This document shows, piece after piece, positions 25,342-33,605 of a DNA stretch of 64,000 bases. Numbering within the stretch: position 1 is the stretch's first letter; each line of letters starts with the position of its first letter. Origin of the DNA: Candidatus Baltobacteraceae bacterium (lineage in GTDB: Bacteria > Vulcanimicrobiota > Vulcanimicrobiia > Vulcanimicrobiales > Vulcanimicrobiaceae). Under the pieces are notes generated by a model. That model was not told the DNA's origin, ran no database searches, and saw only the letters and a program-made list of their open reading frames with translations. The stretch is taken from assembly GCA_036489885.1 (NCBI GenBank), contig DASXEW010000003.1:1922001-1986000 (forward strand), read 5' to 3'. A program made the position numbers and the translations under genes.

Positions 25342-25797
25342 ATGGCACGCTTCGTTTTTAGACTCGCTCCCGTCTTGCGACAGCGCGAACGCATCGAAGA
25401 ACAAAAGAAGCAGCTCCTCGCGCGCGAACAGCGCGTTCTCGCCGACGCCGAAGCGCGCCGCGAGATGCTACGCACCCGCCGCGAAAACCTCGCGCGCGAG
25501 CTCATCGCCGAGCATCGCAAGCTCGATGCCGAAGGCTTGCGACTCGCATACGGACATCTGGATTTCCTCGCACGCGAGATCACGGGGGCCGACTATCACG
25601 TCGCCGCATGCCAACAAGCCGTCGAGCGCGCACGCGCGGTTCTCGTCCGAGCGACCAAGGATCGTAAGATCCTCGATCGCCTGCAAGAGCGTCAGCGCGA
25701 AGCGTTCAAAGTCGAACAGCTTCGCCTCGAGCAGCGCGAGCTCGACGACGACAACGCACGCCGTTACCATCGCGCATCGCAGTCAGCCCATCACTAG
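25342..25797 (+). CDS. fliJ: Flagellar export chaperone FliJ
   Basis: A 151-residue, almost wholly alpha-helical coiled-coil protein rich in Arg, Glu, Gln and Leu, the FliJ pattern (FRLAPVLRQRERIEEQKKQL at the start and repeated EQLRLEQREL at the end). FliJ fits into the FliI ring like the gamma subunit of F-ATPase. The identification rests on pattern plus its position directly after fliI. Confidence 0.9.
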   Translation: MARFVFRLAPVLRQRERIEEQKKQLLAREQRVLADAEARREMLRTRRENLARELIAEHRKLDAEGLRLAYGHLDFLAREITGADYHVAACQQAVERARAVLVRATKDRKILDRLQERQREAFKVEQLRLEQRELDDDNARRYHRASQSAHH

Positions 25798-25809
25798 GGA
25801 GTTTAGGTC

Positions 25810-26457
25810 ATGATCGTCACTCGTCAGCGCCCCAAAAAGAAATTCAACCCACGCAAGCTCATTTTGCCGTTGGTTGCGGTCCTTGCATTGGGGTTCGCGC
25901 TGTGGTGGCCGCCCTCGCAAAAACGGATCACCGGCTTCGTTACGAACGGACCTCTGAATCCGATCGTGGCCCGCGTCGGCGCGTTTTTCACGCCGTACCT
26001 CGCGCCGCTTCACTTCGCGGCGCAAGAACAGGTCATCGCGGACCGCAACCGTCAGATCGAAGGGCTGGGCGGCGAGATCGAGAGCCAGCGTAAGGACATG
26101 GCGTCCAAAGACGCGCAGATCACGGCGCTGCAATTCCAAATCAAGCAGATGCAATCGGCTGCCTCCAAAGCTGCCGAGTCATCGCCTTCGCCTGCGCCCC
26201 GTATCGTTTCCGCGAATGGCGAGCCACCGGCGCCGGCCGCGACGAGCTCGACGACCGACGATCCGAAGCATGCCGCCCAAGTCTGGGCGACGATGGACCC
26301 GGAACAAGCCGCTGCGGTCGCACAAAAGCTTCCCGTCGATTATACGGCCAAGGTTTTGGCACTCATGAGCAATGATGCTGCCGGTCAACTGCTCGGGGCC
26401 CTGCCACCGGACTACGCTGCGAAGGTCTCGCAAGTCTCGAGCCCCGTTCCCCAATAG
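25810..26457 (+). CDS. MotE-like membrane protein with MgtE N-terminal domain (YlxF/FlbB family)
   Basis: A 215-residue protein with a basic start, one membrane helix at about 17-35 (KLILPLVAVLALGFALWW), a periplasmic coiled coil at about 75-115 and a Pro/Ser/Ala linker. The C-terminal MgtE-N-like domain reads AAQVWATMDPEQAAAVAQKL then KVLALMSNDAAGQLL. MotE/YlxF proteins stabilise or chaperone stators such as MotC and sit between fliJ and fliK, exactly as here. ATG at 25810 follows GGGAGT. It is the last gene before the structured fliK leader. Confidence 0.85.
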   Translation: MIVTRQRPKKKFNPRKLILPLVAVLALGFALWWPPSQKRITGFVTNGPLNPIVARVGAFFTPYLAPLHFAAQEQVIADRNRQIEGLGGEIESQRKDMASKDAQITALQFQIKQMQSAASKAAESSPSPAPRIVSANGEPPAPAATSSTTDDPKHAAQVWATMDPEQAAAVAQKLPVDYTAKVLALMSNDAAGQLLGALPPDYAAKVSQVSSPVPQ

Positions 26458-26473
26458 CCGGGGTTAACCGGGG

Positions 26474-26502
26474 CTAAGGCCGGCGGGCTATCCGGCCGAT
26501 GA
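26474..26502 (+). promoter_or_regulatory. Possible sigma-28-type promoter ahead of fliK
   Basis: CTAAGG at 26474 and GCCGATGA at 26495-26502 resemble the sigma-28 elements TAAA and GCCGATAA; the spacing is one or two bases longer than the enteric consensus. A related pair occurs ahead of motA (32690-32717), also with AAGGCCG directly after the -35-like part. The region also folds as a hairpin GGCCGG/CCGGCC, an alternative explanation. Confidence 0.3.
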
Positions 26503-26508
26503 GCAAGT

Positions 26509-26529
26509 TAGGCGGAGTTGATCCGCCTA
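26509..26529 (+). terminator. Perfect hairpin in fliK leader (attenuator or terminator candidate)
   Basis: TAGGCGGA-GTTGA-TCCGCCTA is an 8-base perfect stem with a 5-base loop, followed by GGTTTGCTTTGG with a weak T-rich stretch. It sits 48 bases before the fliK start, after a first hairpin at 26478-26497. It may attenuate read-through from fliJ-motE into fliK. Confidence 0.4.
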
Positions 26530-26576
26530 GGTTTGCTTTGGCATACCCAATCTCGATCAAGAGAGGGGGTGAAATA

Positions 26577-28289
26577 TTGAACACAAGTCTCCAAAATTTA
26601 TTCTCACTAACACCAACACAAACGCAATCCGCCGGCAGTGCGCTGAGTGGATCACCGTTGTTTGGCCAAAAATCAAATGGCACGAACATCGGCGATCACA
26701 TGTTCGGTCAACTGTTGTCGGCACAATTGCAAGGTTCGAAGTCATCCTCGCTCGGTAGCAGCCCGCCTGGTTCCGCGCAGCTTTCGACGCTTACGTCGCA
26801 GCTGCAAACGCAAATCACGCAGATGCTCAAGAGCGGAATGTCGCTCGAACAAATTGCGCAGCAGCTCGGAGGATCGCTCACCTCGACTATTTTGGCTCAA
26901 CTGCAGTTGCAGGGAGTCAACGTATCGGGTTTGCGCAGTTCTCTGACGCAAATGATCTCTCAAGCATTAGGGCCTCCGTCTAATGGGCCGCCGGATCAAA
27001 CGGCGGCGCAAATGGCGTCTTCCTTAGTGCAGAGGTTCACGCAAATAGCCAACGCACTGACGACGACGGTCAGCGCATACGCAACGGGGCAGCAGCACGA
27101 CAGCCTGGGAACATCCTCGGACGCAAACGCGGGAGGAAGCTCAGCCCCAAATCAAACCGCGGGAATCGTACAGTCCGCACTCGTTGCGTTACAGCAGTCC
27201 GCCGTAAACGGCTCGGCGTCCGCCGCTTCAGCGGCAACGCTCGGCTCGCAGAGCGGAGGGCCCGCCGCACCACCCGCACCGTGGGTGTCTTCGTCGGGAC
27301 CGCTTGGCAATAGCGACACTACAACGAACGGCATGGCTACGCAGACGATGCATCCGCAAAACGCATCAGCTGCCATTCCTCAAAACTCGGGCGGACCAAC
27401 CGTCACGGCCAATCCTTCCTTGACAATGCAAGGAACTGGTGCGGATACCGTGATCGGGCGGATTCTCGCGCGGGCTGCAAACGTCGCAGCCGATCAAGCC
27501 AACTCCGGTAGTAATCCATCCAGTTCGACCGACACGCCCAACTCGACCGCGACTCTGCAGCCGCAGATCGCAGTTTCGGGAGCGGCGTCGGGGTCAGGTG
27601 GCGCGATGAGCGATTCGCTCACGGCGTCGCTGCTGCAATCGTTGCAGAACGCGATCAACTCGATCCCGCAACAAAAGAGCGATTCATCCACTACGGCGGA
27701 TTCGTCGGCTCCGGTCGCGGGAGTAGGGGGCGCGCAGGCGTCGACGTTGCTGGCAAGCGCTTCGTTTGGCGGATTGTCGCCTCTGGTTTCAACCGCAGGC
27801 AACACTCCGACAACCGCTGCACAATCGCAGACTCCGGCACAAGTGCCGGTCGATCCGAATGCGGTCGTCGACCAAGTACTCCAAGGCATCAGCATGCGCA
27901 CGCTTTCCGATGGTTCGCAAACCCTTCGGATGCGCTTGGTGCCCGAATCACTTGGTAGCGTAACCGTAAGTCTCCAAGTTCAAGGTAGCTCAGTGAATGC
28001 AACGCTAGTCGCACAAAACACGGACGTGCGCGACGCATTGCTAGCCAATCAGCAGATGCTGACGCGATCGCTGGCTGATGCCGGTCTGAAGCTCGCGGGC
28101 TTCACCGTCAACCTCGCAAACCAAGGATTCCAACAACAACAGCAAGCGTATCAACCGCGCTTCGGAACGACCCGGCGATTCGTCGGCGTTACGACCAGCT
28201 CGGACGACGACACGATTGCATCAGTACCCAGTTACGGTCCACGGTCTTCGCAGCTCGCTGCGATGCAGTGGCTGAACGCACTCGCTTAG
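26577..28289 (+). CDS. fliK: Flagellar hook-length control protein FliK (second FliK-like gene)
   Basis: A secreted ruler protein of 570 residues. The long N-terminal and middle part is rich in Ser, Ala, Gln, Thr and Asn (disordered), while the Flg_hook C-domain is clear: MRTLSDGSQTLRMRLVPESL then GSVTVSLQVQGSSVNATLVA, with the PESLG motif of the family and RDALLANQQMLTRSLADAGL after it. TTG at 26577 has an excellent ribosome site (GAGGGGGTGA) and gives MNTSLQNLFSL; the in-frame codons back to 26499 lie in hairpin leader sequence. Its place before flgD matches B. subtilis and many others. Confidence 0.92.
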   Translation: MNTSLQNLFSLTPTQTQSAGSALSGSPLFGQKSNGTNIGDHMFGQLLSAQLQGSKSSSLGSSPPGSAQLSTLTSQLQTQITQMLKSGMSLEQIAQQLGGSLTSTILAQLQLQGVNVSGLRSSLTQMISQALGPPSNGPPDQTAAQMASSLVQRFTQIANALTTTVSAYATGQQHDSLGTSSDANAGGSSAPNQTAGIVQSALVALQQSAVNGSASAASAATLGSQSGGPAAPPAPWVSSSGPLGNSDTTTNGMATQTMHPQNASAAIPQNSGGPTVTANPSLTMQGTGADTVIGRILARAANVAADQANSGSNPSSSTDTPNSTATLQPQIAVSGAASGSGGAMSDSLTASLLQSLQNAINSIPQQKSDSSTTADSSAPVAGVGGAQASTLLASASFGGLSPLVSTAGNTPTTAAQSQTPAQVPVDPNAVVDQVLQGISMRTLSDGSQTLRMRLVPESLGSVTVSLQVQGSSVNATLVAQNTDVRDALLANQQMLTRSLADAGLKLAGFTVNLANQGFQQQQQAYQPRFGTTRRFVGVTTSSDDDTIASVPSYGPRSSQLAAMQWLNALA

Positions 28290-28300
28290 GAGCAGCAACA

Positions 28301-28804
28301 ATGGCAGGAGTCGGAACAACGGCTCAGAGCCCGCTCGTAACCCAAACCAGCACCACGCCGGGACAATCCGGCACTGGTCAAACGTTGGGTGCGACGGCAT
28401 TTCTCTCGCTGCTGACGACTGAGCTTCAGAATCAAGATCCACTCAATCCGATGGACTCGACGCAGTCCGTCACCCAGCTCGCACAGTTCCAGGCGCTGCA
28501 ATCGCAAGTTACGCTGGCAGACTCGTTCCAGAGTTTCCAGAACAACTTCTCGATTTCGCAGGCGGCCAGCCTGATCGGGCTTACGGTGGCGGTCAACACG
28601 ACCGACGGAGCCGGCAACACGAGCACGCAGACGGGTATCGTCTCGGGCATCCAGATTGTCAATGGTACTCCGGAGTTCGCGTTGACCAGTCTTAGCACTG
28701 GACAAATCATCACCGGTTCGGACGGAAGCCCAGCGCTTTACCAGATGAACCAGATCACTGCGGTCGTTCCAACCGGAAGCTCGAGCACGAGCAGCGGCGG
28801 CTGA
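28301..28804 (+). CDS. flgD: Flagellar hook cap/scaffold protein FlgD
   Basis: Needed for hook assembly as the hook cap. The 167-residue short form begins with a flexible secretion region, then GATAFLSLLTTELQNQDPLN, the conserved PMDSTQSVTQLAQFQALQ and SQAASLIGLTVAV. It lacks the tudor/Ig-like extension of enteric FlgD, common in this operon type. ATG at 28301 has GGAG 9 bases upstream; an upstream in-frame start lies in fliK. It is followed after one base by the TIGR02530 gene. Confidence 0.93.
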   Translation: MAGVGTTAQSPLVTQTSTTPGQSGTGQTLGATAFLSLLTTELQNQDPLNPMDSTQSVTQLAQFQALQSQVTLADSFQSFQNNFSISQAASLIGLTVAVNTTDGAGNTSTQTGIVSGIQIVNGTPEFALTSLSTGQIITGSDGSPALYQMNQITAVVPTGSSSTSSGG

Positions 28805-28805
28805 G

Positions 28806-29213
28806 ATGGATCCCAAGATCCCTGAATCTATCAGTATCATTCCACCGAGTACTGCGCCGATACGCCCGCAGGGCATACCGGTTCAGATTCCGCCTACCAC
28901 GACGACCGGACCATCATTTCGTGACGTCCTCACGCAACAAGGCGTCACGTCTGGAGCCGGTCTCAAGTTTTCTGCGCACGCAATGCAACGATTGCAATCG
29001 CGGAATATCACGCTCTCCCAGGACGACGTCCAAAAGATGAACGTGATGGCGGACAAAGCGGCCTCGAAGGGCGCACAACAGTCGCTCTTCATGGTGCACG
29101 ACGTCGGAATGATCGTCTCGATCAAAAATCGCACCGTCATCACGGCGGTCGATCCCGATTCGATGCGAGAGAACGTATTCACAAACATCGATTCCGCGGC
29201 GGTGATCAAGTGA
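28806..29213 (+). CDS. Flagellar operon protein, TIGR02530 family
   Basis: A 135-residue protein with the family signature LKFSAHAMQRLQSRNITLSQ, the middle KMNVMADKAASKGAQQSLFM and DVGMIVSIKNRTVITAVD. These proteins occur between flgD and flgE in Firmicute, Thermotoga and related flagellar operons; they are thought to aid hook assembly but have no settled function. A Pro/Ile-rich N-terminal part of about 45 residues looks unstructured. The stop overlaps a possible GTG micro-ORF (29210-29305). Confidence 0.9.
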   Translation: MDPKIPESISIIPPSTAPIRPQGIPVQIPPTTTTGPSFRDVLTQQGVTSGAGLKFSAHAMQRLQSRNITLSQDDVQKMNVMADKAASKGAQQSLFMVHDVGMIVSIKNRTVITAVDPDSMRENVFTNIDSAAVIK

Positions 29214-29317
29214 TCGCCTCGCAAAAAGCACAATTCAAGGGCGGACCGCATGTCGGATGCCCTTGCCGGAGCGGGGATGGATTGAACCGCGCCGGAGTTC
29301 ACTAACGAAAGGGCAAG

Positions 29318-30817
29318 ATGCCAACCGATTCGCTATTTACAGCAGTATCGGGTCTGAACGCCTATCAAAACGCGATCGACGTTATCTCCAATAACATCGC
29401 TAACGTCGGCACGACAGGATTCAAAGATCAGAACATTACGTTCCAAGATCTTCTGTATCAGACCCAGGCGTTCGCAACCGCTCCATCTCAAACGCTGGGC
29501 GGCACGGACCCGCAAAACGAAGGTCTCGGCGTGAAGACCGCGACCATCGACAACAACTTCTCACAAGGCGGCTTCCAGACCACGGGAATCAACACCGATC
29601 TCGCGATCAACGGCTCGGGATTCTTCATCCTCGGTGCGGTTGACGGCTCCGGTTCGCCGGTGTACACGCGCGACGGGCACTTCGGAATCAACTCCAACGG
29701 TATTCTGTACGATCCGTCGAGCGGCTTAGCCGTCGATGGGTACACGGCAAATTCCGCGGGCGTCGTCAATGCCAATGGCGCACCTTCGACGATTCAGATT
29801 CCGCTCGGCCTGAAATCGCAGGCAGTCGGCACGGGCTTCGGAACGAAGACCGGTCCGACGGGCGACACCGAGTTCGACGTTCAGTTCGGTGGAAATCTCG
29901 ATCAGACGTTGTATCTCCAAGCCAATACGGGAGCTGCAACACCGGTCACGATCTCCACGACGGTCTATGATTCCCTTGGTAACTCGCACCTCATCAACGT
30001 AACGTTCACGCCCGTCACTTCGGGTGAAGTCACGGGATTCGGCACGGGCCTCGACCCAGCCACGACGCAAGTCAACAACACGGCAGCCGCGGCGACGTCC
30101 GTTGGTACGGAATGGGAATACCAGATCACCGGTGGCGATCCGACGGATCCGCTGACGGCTGAGCTTGCTGCCAATCCAGCCTCCGCCACGGGCTTCGTGT
30201 TCTACGATCAGAACGGACAGTTCATCAACACGACCCAGACTGCAGCCGGAACGGGCGCGACGCACGTGGCCGGATCGCAAGCCGCGCAAAATCAGGGTAA
30301 CCTGCTCACCATCGCCAACTGGGGTTCGCCGGCCAACAACTCGGCGCCGACGACCGCAGCAACTCCGGCGGCAATTGCCCTCAGCTTCGCGGACATGAGC
30401 TCGCTTGCGGGTTCTTCAACGGCAACGACGGTCTCGCAAAACGGCTACGGTCAAGGAACGCTGTCGAACATCACGATCGGCCAGAACGGCGCGATTACGG
30501 GTTCGTTCAGCAACGGCCAGTCGCAGACGTTGGCGCAGCTCGTTCTCGCCACGTTCCAGAACGACCAAGGTCTCAACAACATCGGAAACAGCCAGTTCAC
30601 ATCCAGCGCAAACTCGGGCTTGGCACAAATCAATGTCCCGGGTAATGGACAGCTGGGGACTATCGTCTCGGGTTCGCTTGAAGAGTCGAACGTCGACCTC
30701 TCCAACGAATTCGTGAAGATGATCGAAGCGCAAAGCGCGTTCACTGCAAACTCAAAGAGCATCAGTGTCGCACAGCAGAACGATCAGACGGTTCTAAACC
30801 TGATCCCAGGCGGCTAG
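29318..30817 (+). CDS. flgE: Flagellar hook protein FlgE
   Basis: Builds the hook. The 499-residue protein has the N-terminal rod/hook motif LFTAVSGLNAYQNAIDVISN then NIANVGTTGFKDQNITFQDL, and the C-terminal SGSLEESNVDLSNEFVKMIE then AQSAFTANSKSISVAQQNDQ, which form the inner helical core. The central part (about 150-400), rich in Gly, Thr and Asn, is the variable surface domain. ATG at 29318 has AAAGGG just upstream. A strong hairpin follows the stop. Confidence 0.95.
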   Translation: MPTDSLFTAVSGLNAYQNAIDVISNNIANVGTTGFKDQNITFQDLLYQTQAFATAPSQTLGGTDPQNEGLGVKTATIDNNFSQGGFQTTGINTDLAINGSGFFILGAVDGSGSPVYTRDGHFGINSNGILYDPSSGLAVDGYTANSAGVVNANGAPSTIQIPLGLKSQAVGTGFGTKTGPTGDTEFDVQFGGNLDQTLYLQANTGAATPVTISTTVYDSLGNSHLINVTFTPVTSGEVTGFGTGLDPATTQVNNTAAAATSVGTEWEYQITGGDPTDPLTAELAANPASATGFVFYDQNGQFINTTQTAAGTGATHVAGSQAAQNQGNLLTIANWGSPANNSAPTTAATPAAIALSFADMSSLAGSSTATTVSQNGYGQGTLSNITIGQNGAITGSFSNGQSQTLAQLVLATFQNDQGLNNIGNSQFTSSANSGLAQINVPGNGQLGTIVSGSLEESNVDLSNEFVKMIEAQSAFTANSKSISVAQQNDQTVLNLIPGG

Positions 30818-30843
30818 TTCGCTAGTCCTCTAGGGGGTTGATG

Positions 30844-30872
30844 AGCGGCTGGGCCAAGATGGCCCGGCCGCT
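30844..30872 (+). terminator. 12-bp hairpin after flgE
   Basis: AGCGGCTGGGCC / GGCCCGGCCGCT pairs over 12 positions (one G-T) around the loop AAGAT and is followed by TTGTCGTTT. It is 26 bases after the flgE stop. The stem is strong but the T tract is poor, so it may be a partial terminator or an mRNA-stabilising element. Confidence 0.5.
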
Positions 30873-30882
30873 TGTCGTTTGG

Positions 30883-30930
30883 AAGGCGCTCCGCCCCAGG
30901 CTCCGCGCGAGGGGGCCCATAACAACAAAA
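30883..30930 (-). repeat. Copy C of the dispersed repeat (minus orientation)
   Basis: Read on the minus strand it gives ATGGGCCCCCTCGCGCGG and then the core CCTGGGGCGGAGCGCCTT (30883-30900). This matches copy A at 7345-7402 in both the G/C-run part and the core. It lies in the flgE to glycosyltransferase gap. Confidence 0.55.
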
Positions 30931-30945
30931 GAACCAAAATTTAAA

Positions 30946-32463
30946 ATGTTGGATCTTCCCGAGCCGCCCAACGGCTGGCCGCAGCGGCGTGCCGGTGTGA
31001 GCCTCTGCATGATCGTCCGCGACGAGGAGCGTTTTCTGGGTGATGCGCTCGCGAGCGTGCGCGGCGTCGTAGACGAAATTTGCATCGTCGACACCGGGTC
31101 GAAGGACGAGACGCTCGAGATCGCTCGCAAAGCGGGTGCGCGAATTCATGAGATCTCGTGGGAAAACAATTTTGCGAAGGCGCGCAACGCCGCGCTCGCG
31201 CTAGCGACCCATCGCTGGATTCTCGTTCTCGATGCGGACGAGCGGCTCTCACCGCGTTCGCGCGAAATCGTTAAAGAGCTGGGCGCTCAAAGCGCGCATC
31301 TGACCGGGCTGTGGACGCGAATTTTTAATTTCACCGAAGACTACAAGGGAACCGGTGCGATGTCGAACATGCTCGTGCGGTTCTTCCCAAACGACGAACG
31401 CATCCGTTATCGCAATCCGATTCACGAGTTTATCGCACTCGATGGCAACGAAACGGGGATGCCTGCAAAAGTCTCGCCGATCGAATTAATCCATTTCGGA
31501 TATCGCGACGATGTCATGCTCGAGCGCAAGAAACACGAGCGCAACATGGAGATCGCGGAGGCGGCACTGCGCGATGCACCCGATGACGCGGTCAATTGGT
31601 ATAACTACGGAACCTCGGCAATGCTCGCCGACAACACGTCGCCCGCGATATCGGCGCTCGAGCGCATGCGGGAGCTGGTGGAGATTCGTCAGCGCGAGCG
31701 CGTCGATGCCCGCGTTCCAAGCTTTGTTCCCAACGGGTTGTGTCTGCTGGCCGGTCTCTATCTCAAGAACGGTGTGGTCGCAAAAGCCGAAGCCGTCGTT
31801 CGCGAAGCGCTGAAATACTCGCCCTCACTCGCCGACGCGCATTTCGTCTTGGGGAAGTGCTTCGTCGCACAACGTCGATTTGCCGAGGCGCGCGAAGCAT
31901 ATGCGGCCGCGATCGAAGACGGGAAAGAAGCGCATCGTCAACCGCTCGTCGACAACGAAGTCTTTCTCTGGAAGTCGCACTCCGAGATCGGCGCGACGCT
32001 CATGGAGGAACGCGGCTACGAGCTCGCGATCAAATGGTTCGATCTCGCGCTCGCCGCGCGGCCGAAGGTGCAGCCTGTTCGACTCAATCGCGCGCGTTCG
32101 CTCGAAGGGCTCGGGCGGTTCGGCGAAGCCGAGGTCGCGTTCTCCGAGGTGTGGTCGGACGACGGCGACGTCGCTGCGGCCAATGAGTACATGAATTTTC
32201 TCTTGCGGCGCGGCGAGGACCGGAAAGCGCTCGCATTCATCGAGGCGAACGCGGAGCGGTTGCCTCCGGAGTTCCGGCTTATCATGTACGGGTCGGCCGC
32301 GGCGATCGCATCGCGGTCGGGACTAAATGGGACGGAGCACTACCTGGACCTGGCAGTGGGCATTGAGGGGGTCGACCATCATCGGGCTCGGCTACGCGGG
32401 CTGTTCCAGCACCTCGGTGAGGTGCGGGCGCTCGAGCTGCTGGAAAGGAAGTCTGAGGCATGA
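30946..32463 (+). CDS. Family 2 glycosyltransferase with TPR-rich C-terminal half
   Basis: This 505-residue protein starts with a GT2 (GT-A) domain: SLCMIVRDEERFLGDALASV, EICIVDTGSKDETLEIA, then WILVLDADERLS with the DxD-type DAD. The second half is helical TPR-like repeats (for example LCLLAGLYLKNGVVAKAEAV and LADAHFVLGKCFVAQRRFAE). GT2-TPR enzymes such as SunS-like proteins glycosylate peptides or proteins. Its place between flgE and flbD suggests modification of hook or flagellin, but no sugar-nucleotide genes are nearby. ATG at 30946 begins the fold; the upstream frame is repeat sequence. It overlaps flbD by four bases. Confidence 0.88.
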   Translation: MLDLPEPPNGWPQRRAGVSLCMIVRDEERFLGDALASVRGVVDEICIVDTGSKDETLEIARKAGARIHEISWENNFAKARNAALALATHRWILVLDADERLSPRSREIVKELGAQSAHLTGLWTRIFNFTEDYKGTGAMSNMLVRFFPNDERIRYRNPIHEFIALDGNETGMPAKVSPIELIHFGYRDDVMLERKKHERNMEIAEAALRDAPDDAVNWYNYGTSAMLADNTSPAISALERMRELVEIRQRERVDARVPSFVPNGLCLLAGLYLKNGVVAKAEAVVREALKYSPSLADAHFVLGKCFVAQRRFAEAREAYAAAIEDGKEAHRQPLVDNEVFLWKSHSEIGATLMEERGYELAIKWFDLALAARPKVQPVRLNRARSLEGLGRFGEAEVAFSEVWSDDGDVAAANEYMNFLLRRGEDRKALAFIEANAERLPPEFRLIMYGSAAAIASRSGLNGTEHYLDLAVGIEGVDHHRARLRGLFQHLGEVRALELLERKSEA

Positions 32464-32660
32464 TCCCCCTGAGGCGCCTGAACAACCAGCCGATCATCGT
32501 CAATTGTGACCTGATCGAGTCAGTCGAGTCGACCCCGGATACCGTGGTCACCCTGACCTCGGGAAACAAGCTGATCGTCCGCGACTCGCTCGACGAGGTC
32601 CGCAAGCGGGTCATCGAGTTCAAACGCGCGATTTACGGGCCGGCGCCTGGGGCGTCGTGA
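32460..32660 (+). CDS. flbD: Flagellar protein FlbD (SwrD)
   Basis: A 66-residue protein with the family motif MIPLRRLNNQPIIVNCDLIE, then TVVTLTSGNKLIVRDSLDEV. In B. subtilis the homologue SwrD raises motor torque. It overlaps the glycosyltransferase stop (ATGA) and precedes motA and motB, the usual place. It is a cytoplasmic protein without a membrane segment. Confidence 0.92.
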   Translation: MIPLRRLNNQPIIVNCDLIESVESTPDTVVTLTSGNKLIVRDSLDEVRKRVIEFKRAIYGPAPGAS

Positions 32661-32689
32661 GCCCGCGCACCCGCTCTTTTAAGCCTCCG

Positions 32690-32771
32690 TCAAGGCCGAG
32701 GGTGCCCTAGCCGATATTGAGGAAGAGGGGCTTCGGAGCCCCCGGACTTTCCTTTTCGAAAGGTCGCTGCT
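32690..32771 (+). promoter_or_regulatory. motA leader: possible sigma-28 promoter and two hairpins
   Basis: TCAA at 32690 and GCCGATAT at 32710-32717 resemble a sigma-28 promoter and share the AAGGCCG context with the fliK leader. Downstream, GGGGCT-TCGG-AGCCCC (32727-32742) and CCTTT-TCG-AAAGG (32751-32763) form hairpins; the second contains AAAGG, the likely ribosome site 7 bases before the motA TTG. This could let motor genes be expressed separately and limit translation. Confidence 0.35.
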
Positions 32772-33605
32772 TTGGATCTCGCGACGATTCTCGGTCTTGT
32801 ACTTGCTTTTGGATGCGTCATACTGTCGGCCTTTATCGGCGGTATCGATATGCGCATTCTCTACGAGCGCTACGAGGCGTTCATTTTGGTGTTTGGTGGT
32901 ACGCTCGGTGCGTCCATCATCTCGTTTCCGTTGCGAACGTTCCTGAACGGCATTTTGACGGGATTCCGCACCGCATTTTTCGAGCCCGAGCACCACGAGC
33001 GTCAGACGATCCAAACGCTCGTAACGTTTGCCGAAAAAGCGCGCCGCGAAGGTCTCCTCGCGCTTGAGACCGAGGCCGCAGAAGTTCAAGACGACTTCAT
33101 GCGCAAGGGAATTCAGCTCGTCATCGACGGGCGCGACACCGAGATTATCCGCAAGATCCTCGAAACCGAAGTTTCGCTCATGCAAGAGAAGGGTGCCAAA
33201 GCCGAAGCGGTCTTCATGACGATGGGCGGCTACTCGCCGACGCTTGGTATCATCGGTACGGTTCTCGGACTGATCGGCATGCTCAAGGGTTTGGCTGCCG
33301 CGAGCAGCGGCGGAAACGTCACCGGTTCGATCGGTAACGCAACCGCGCAAGCTTTCGTCGCAACGTTCTTTGGTATTTTGCTTGCGAACCTCGCGTGGCT
33401 CCCGATTTCTGCGAAGATCAAAGAGCGCAATACGCAATCGCTGTTGCTGCGTGAGATTCAAATCGAAGGCATCCTCTCGATTCAGGCCGGCGACAATCCG
33501 CGTCTGCTCGAAGAGAAATTGCACGCCTACCTGCCGGCCGATGCGCACGAACCCGAAGAGCAGCCTGCTGCCGAAGGCGCCGAACCGGCCGGATCGCAGG
33601 CCTAA
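32772..33605 (+). CDS. motA: Flagellar stator protein MotA
   Basis: Proton- or sodium-conducting stator subunit with four membrane segments in 277 residues: about 5-25 (ILGLVLAFGCVILSAFIGG), 33-50, and the pair near 160-215 with MGGYSPTLGIIGTVLGLIGM and FVATFFGILLANLAW. The cytoplasmic loop has conserved charges (ARREGLLALE). A Glu/Pro/Ala-rich tail follows. TTG at 32772 has AAAGG upstream. motB follows directly with no gap. Confidence 0.95.
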   Translation: MDLATILGLVLAFGCVILSAFIGGIDMRILYERYEAFILVFGGTLGASIISFPLRTFLNGILTGFRTAFFEPEHHERQTIQTLVTFAEKARREGLLALETEAAEVQDDFMRKGIQLVIDGRDTEIIRKILETEVSLMQEKGAKAEAVFMTMGGYSPTLGIIGTVLGLIGMLKGLAAASSGGNVTGSIGNATAQAFVATFFGILLANLAWLPISAKIKERNTQSLLLREIQIEGILSIQAGDNPRLLEEKLHAYLPADAHEPEEQPAAEGAEPAGSQA

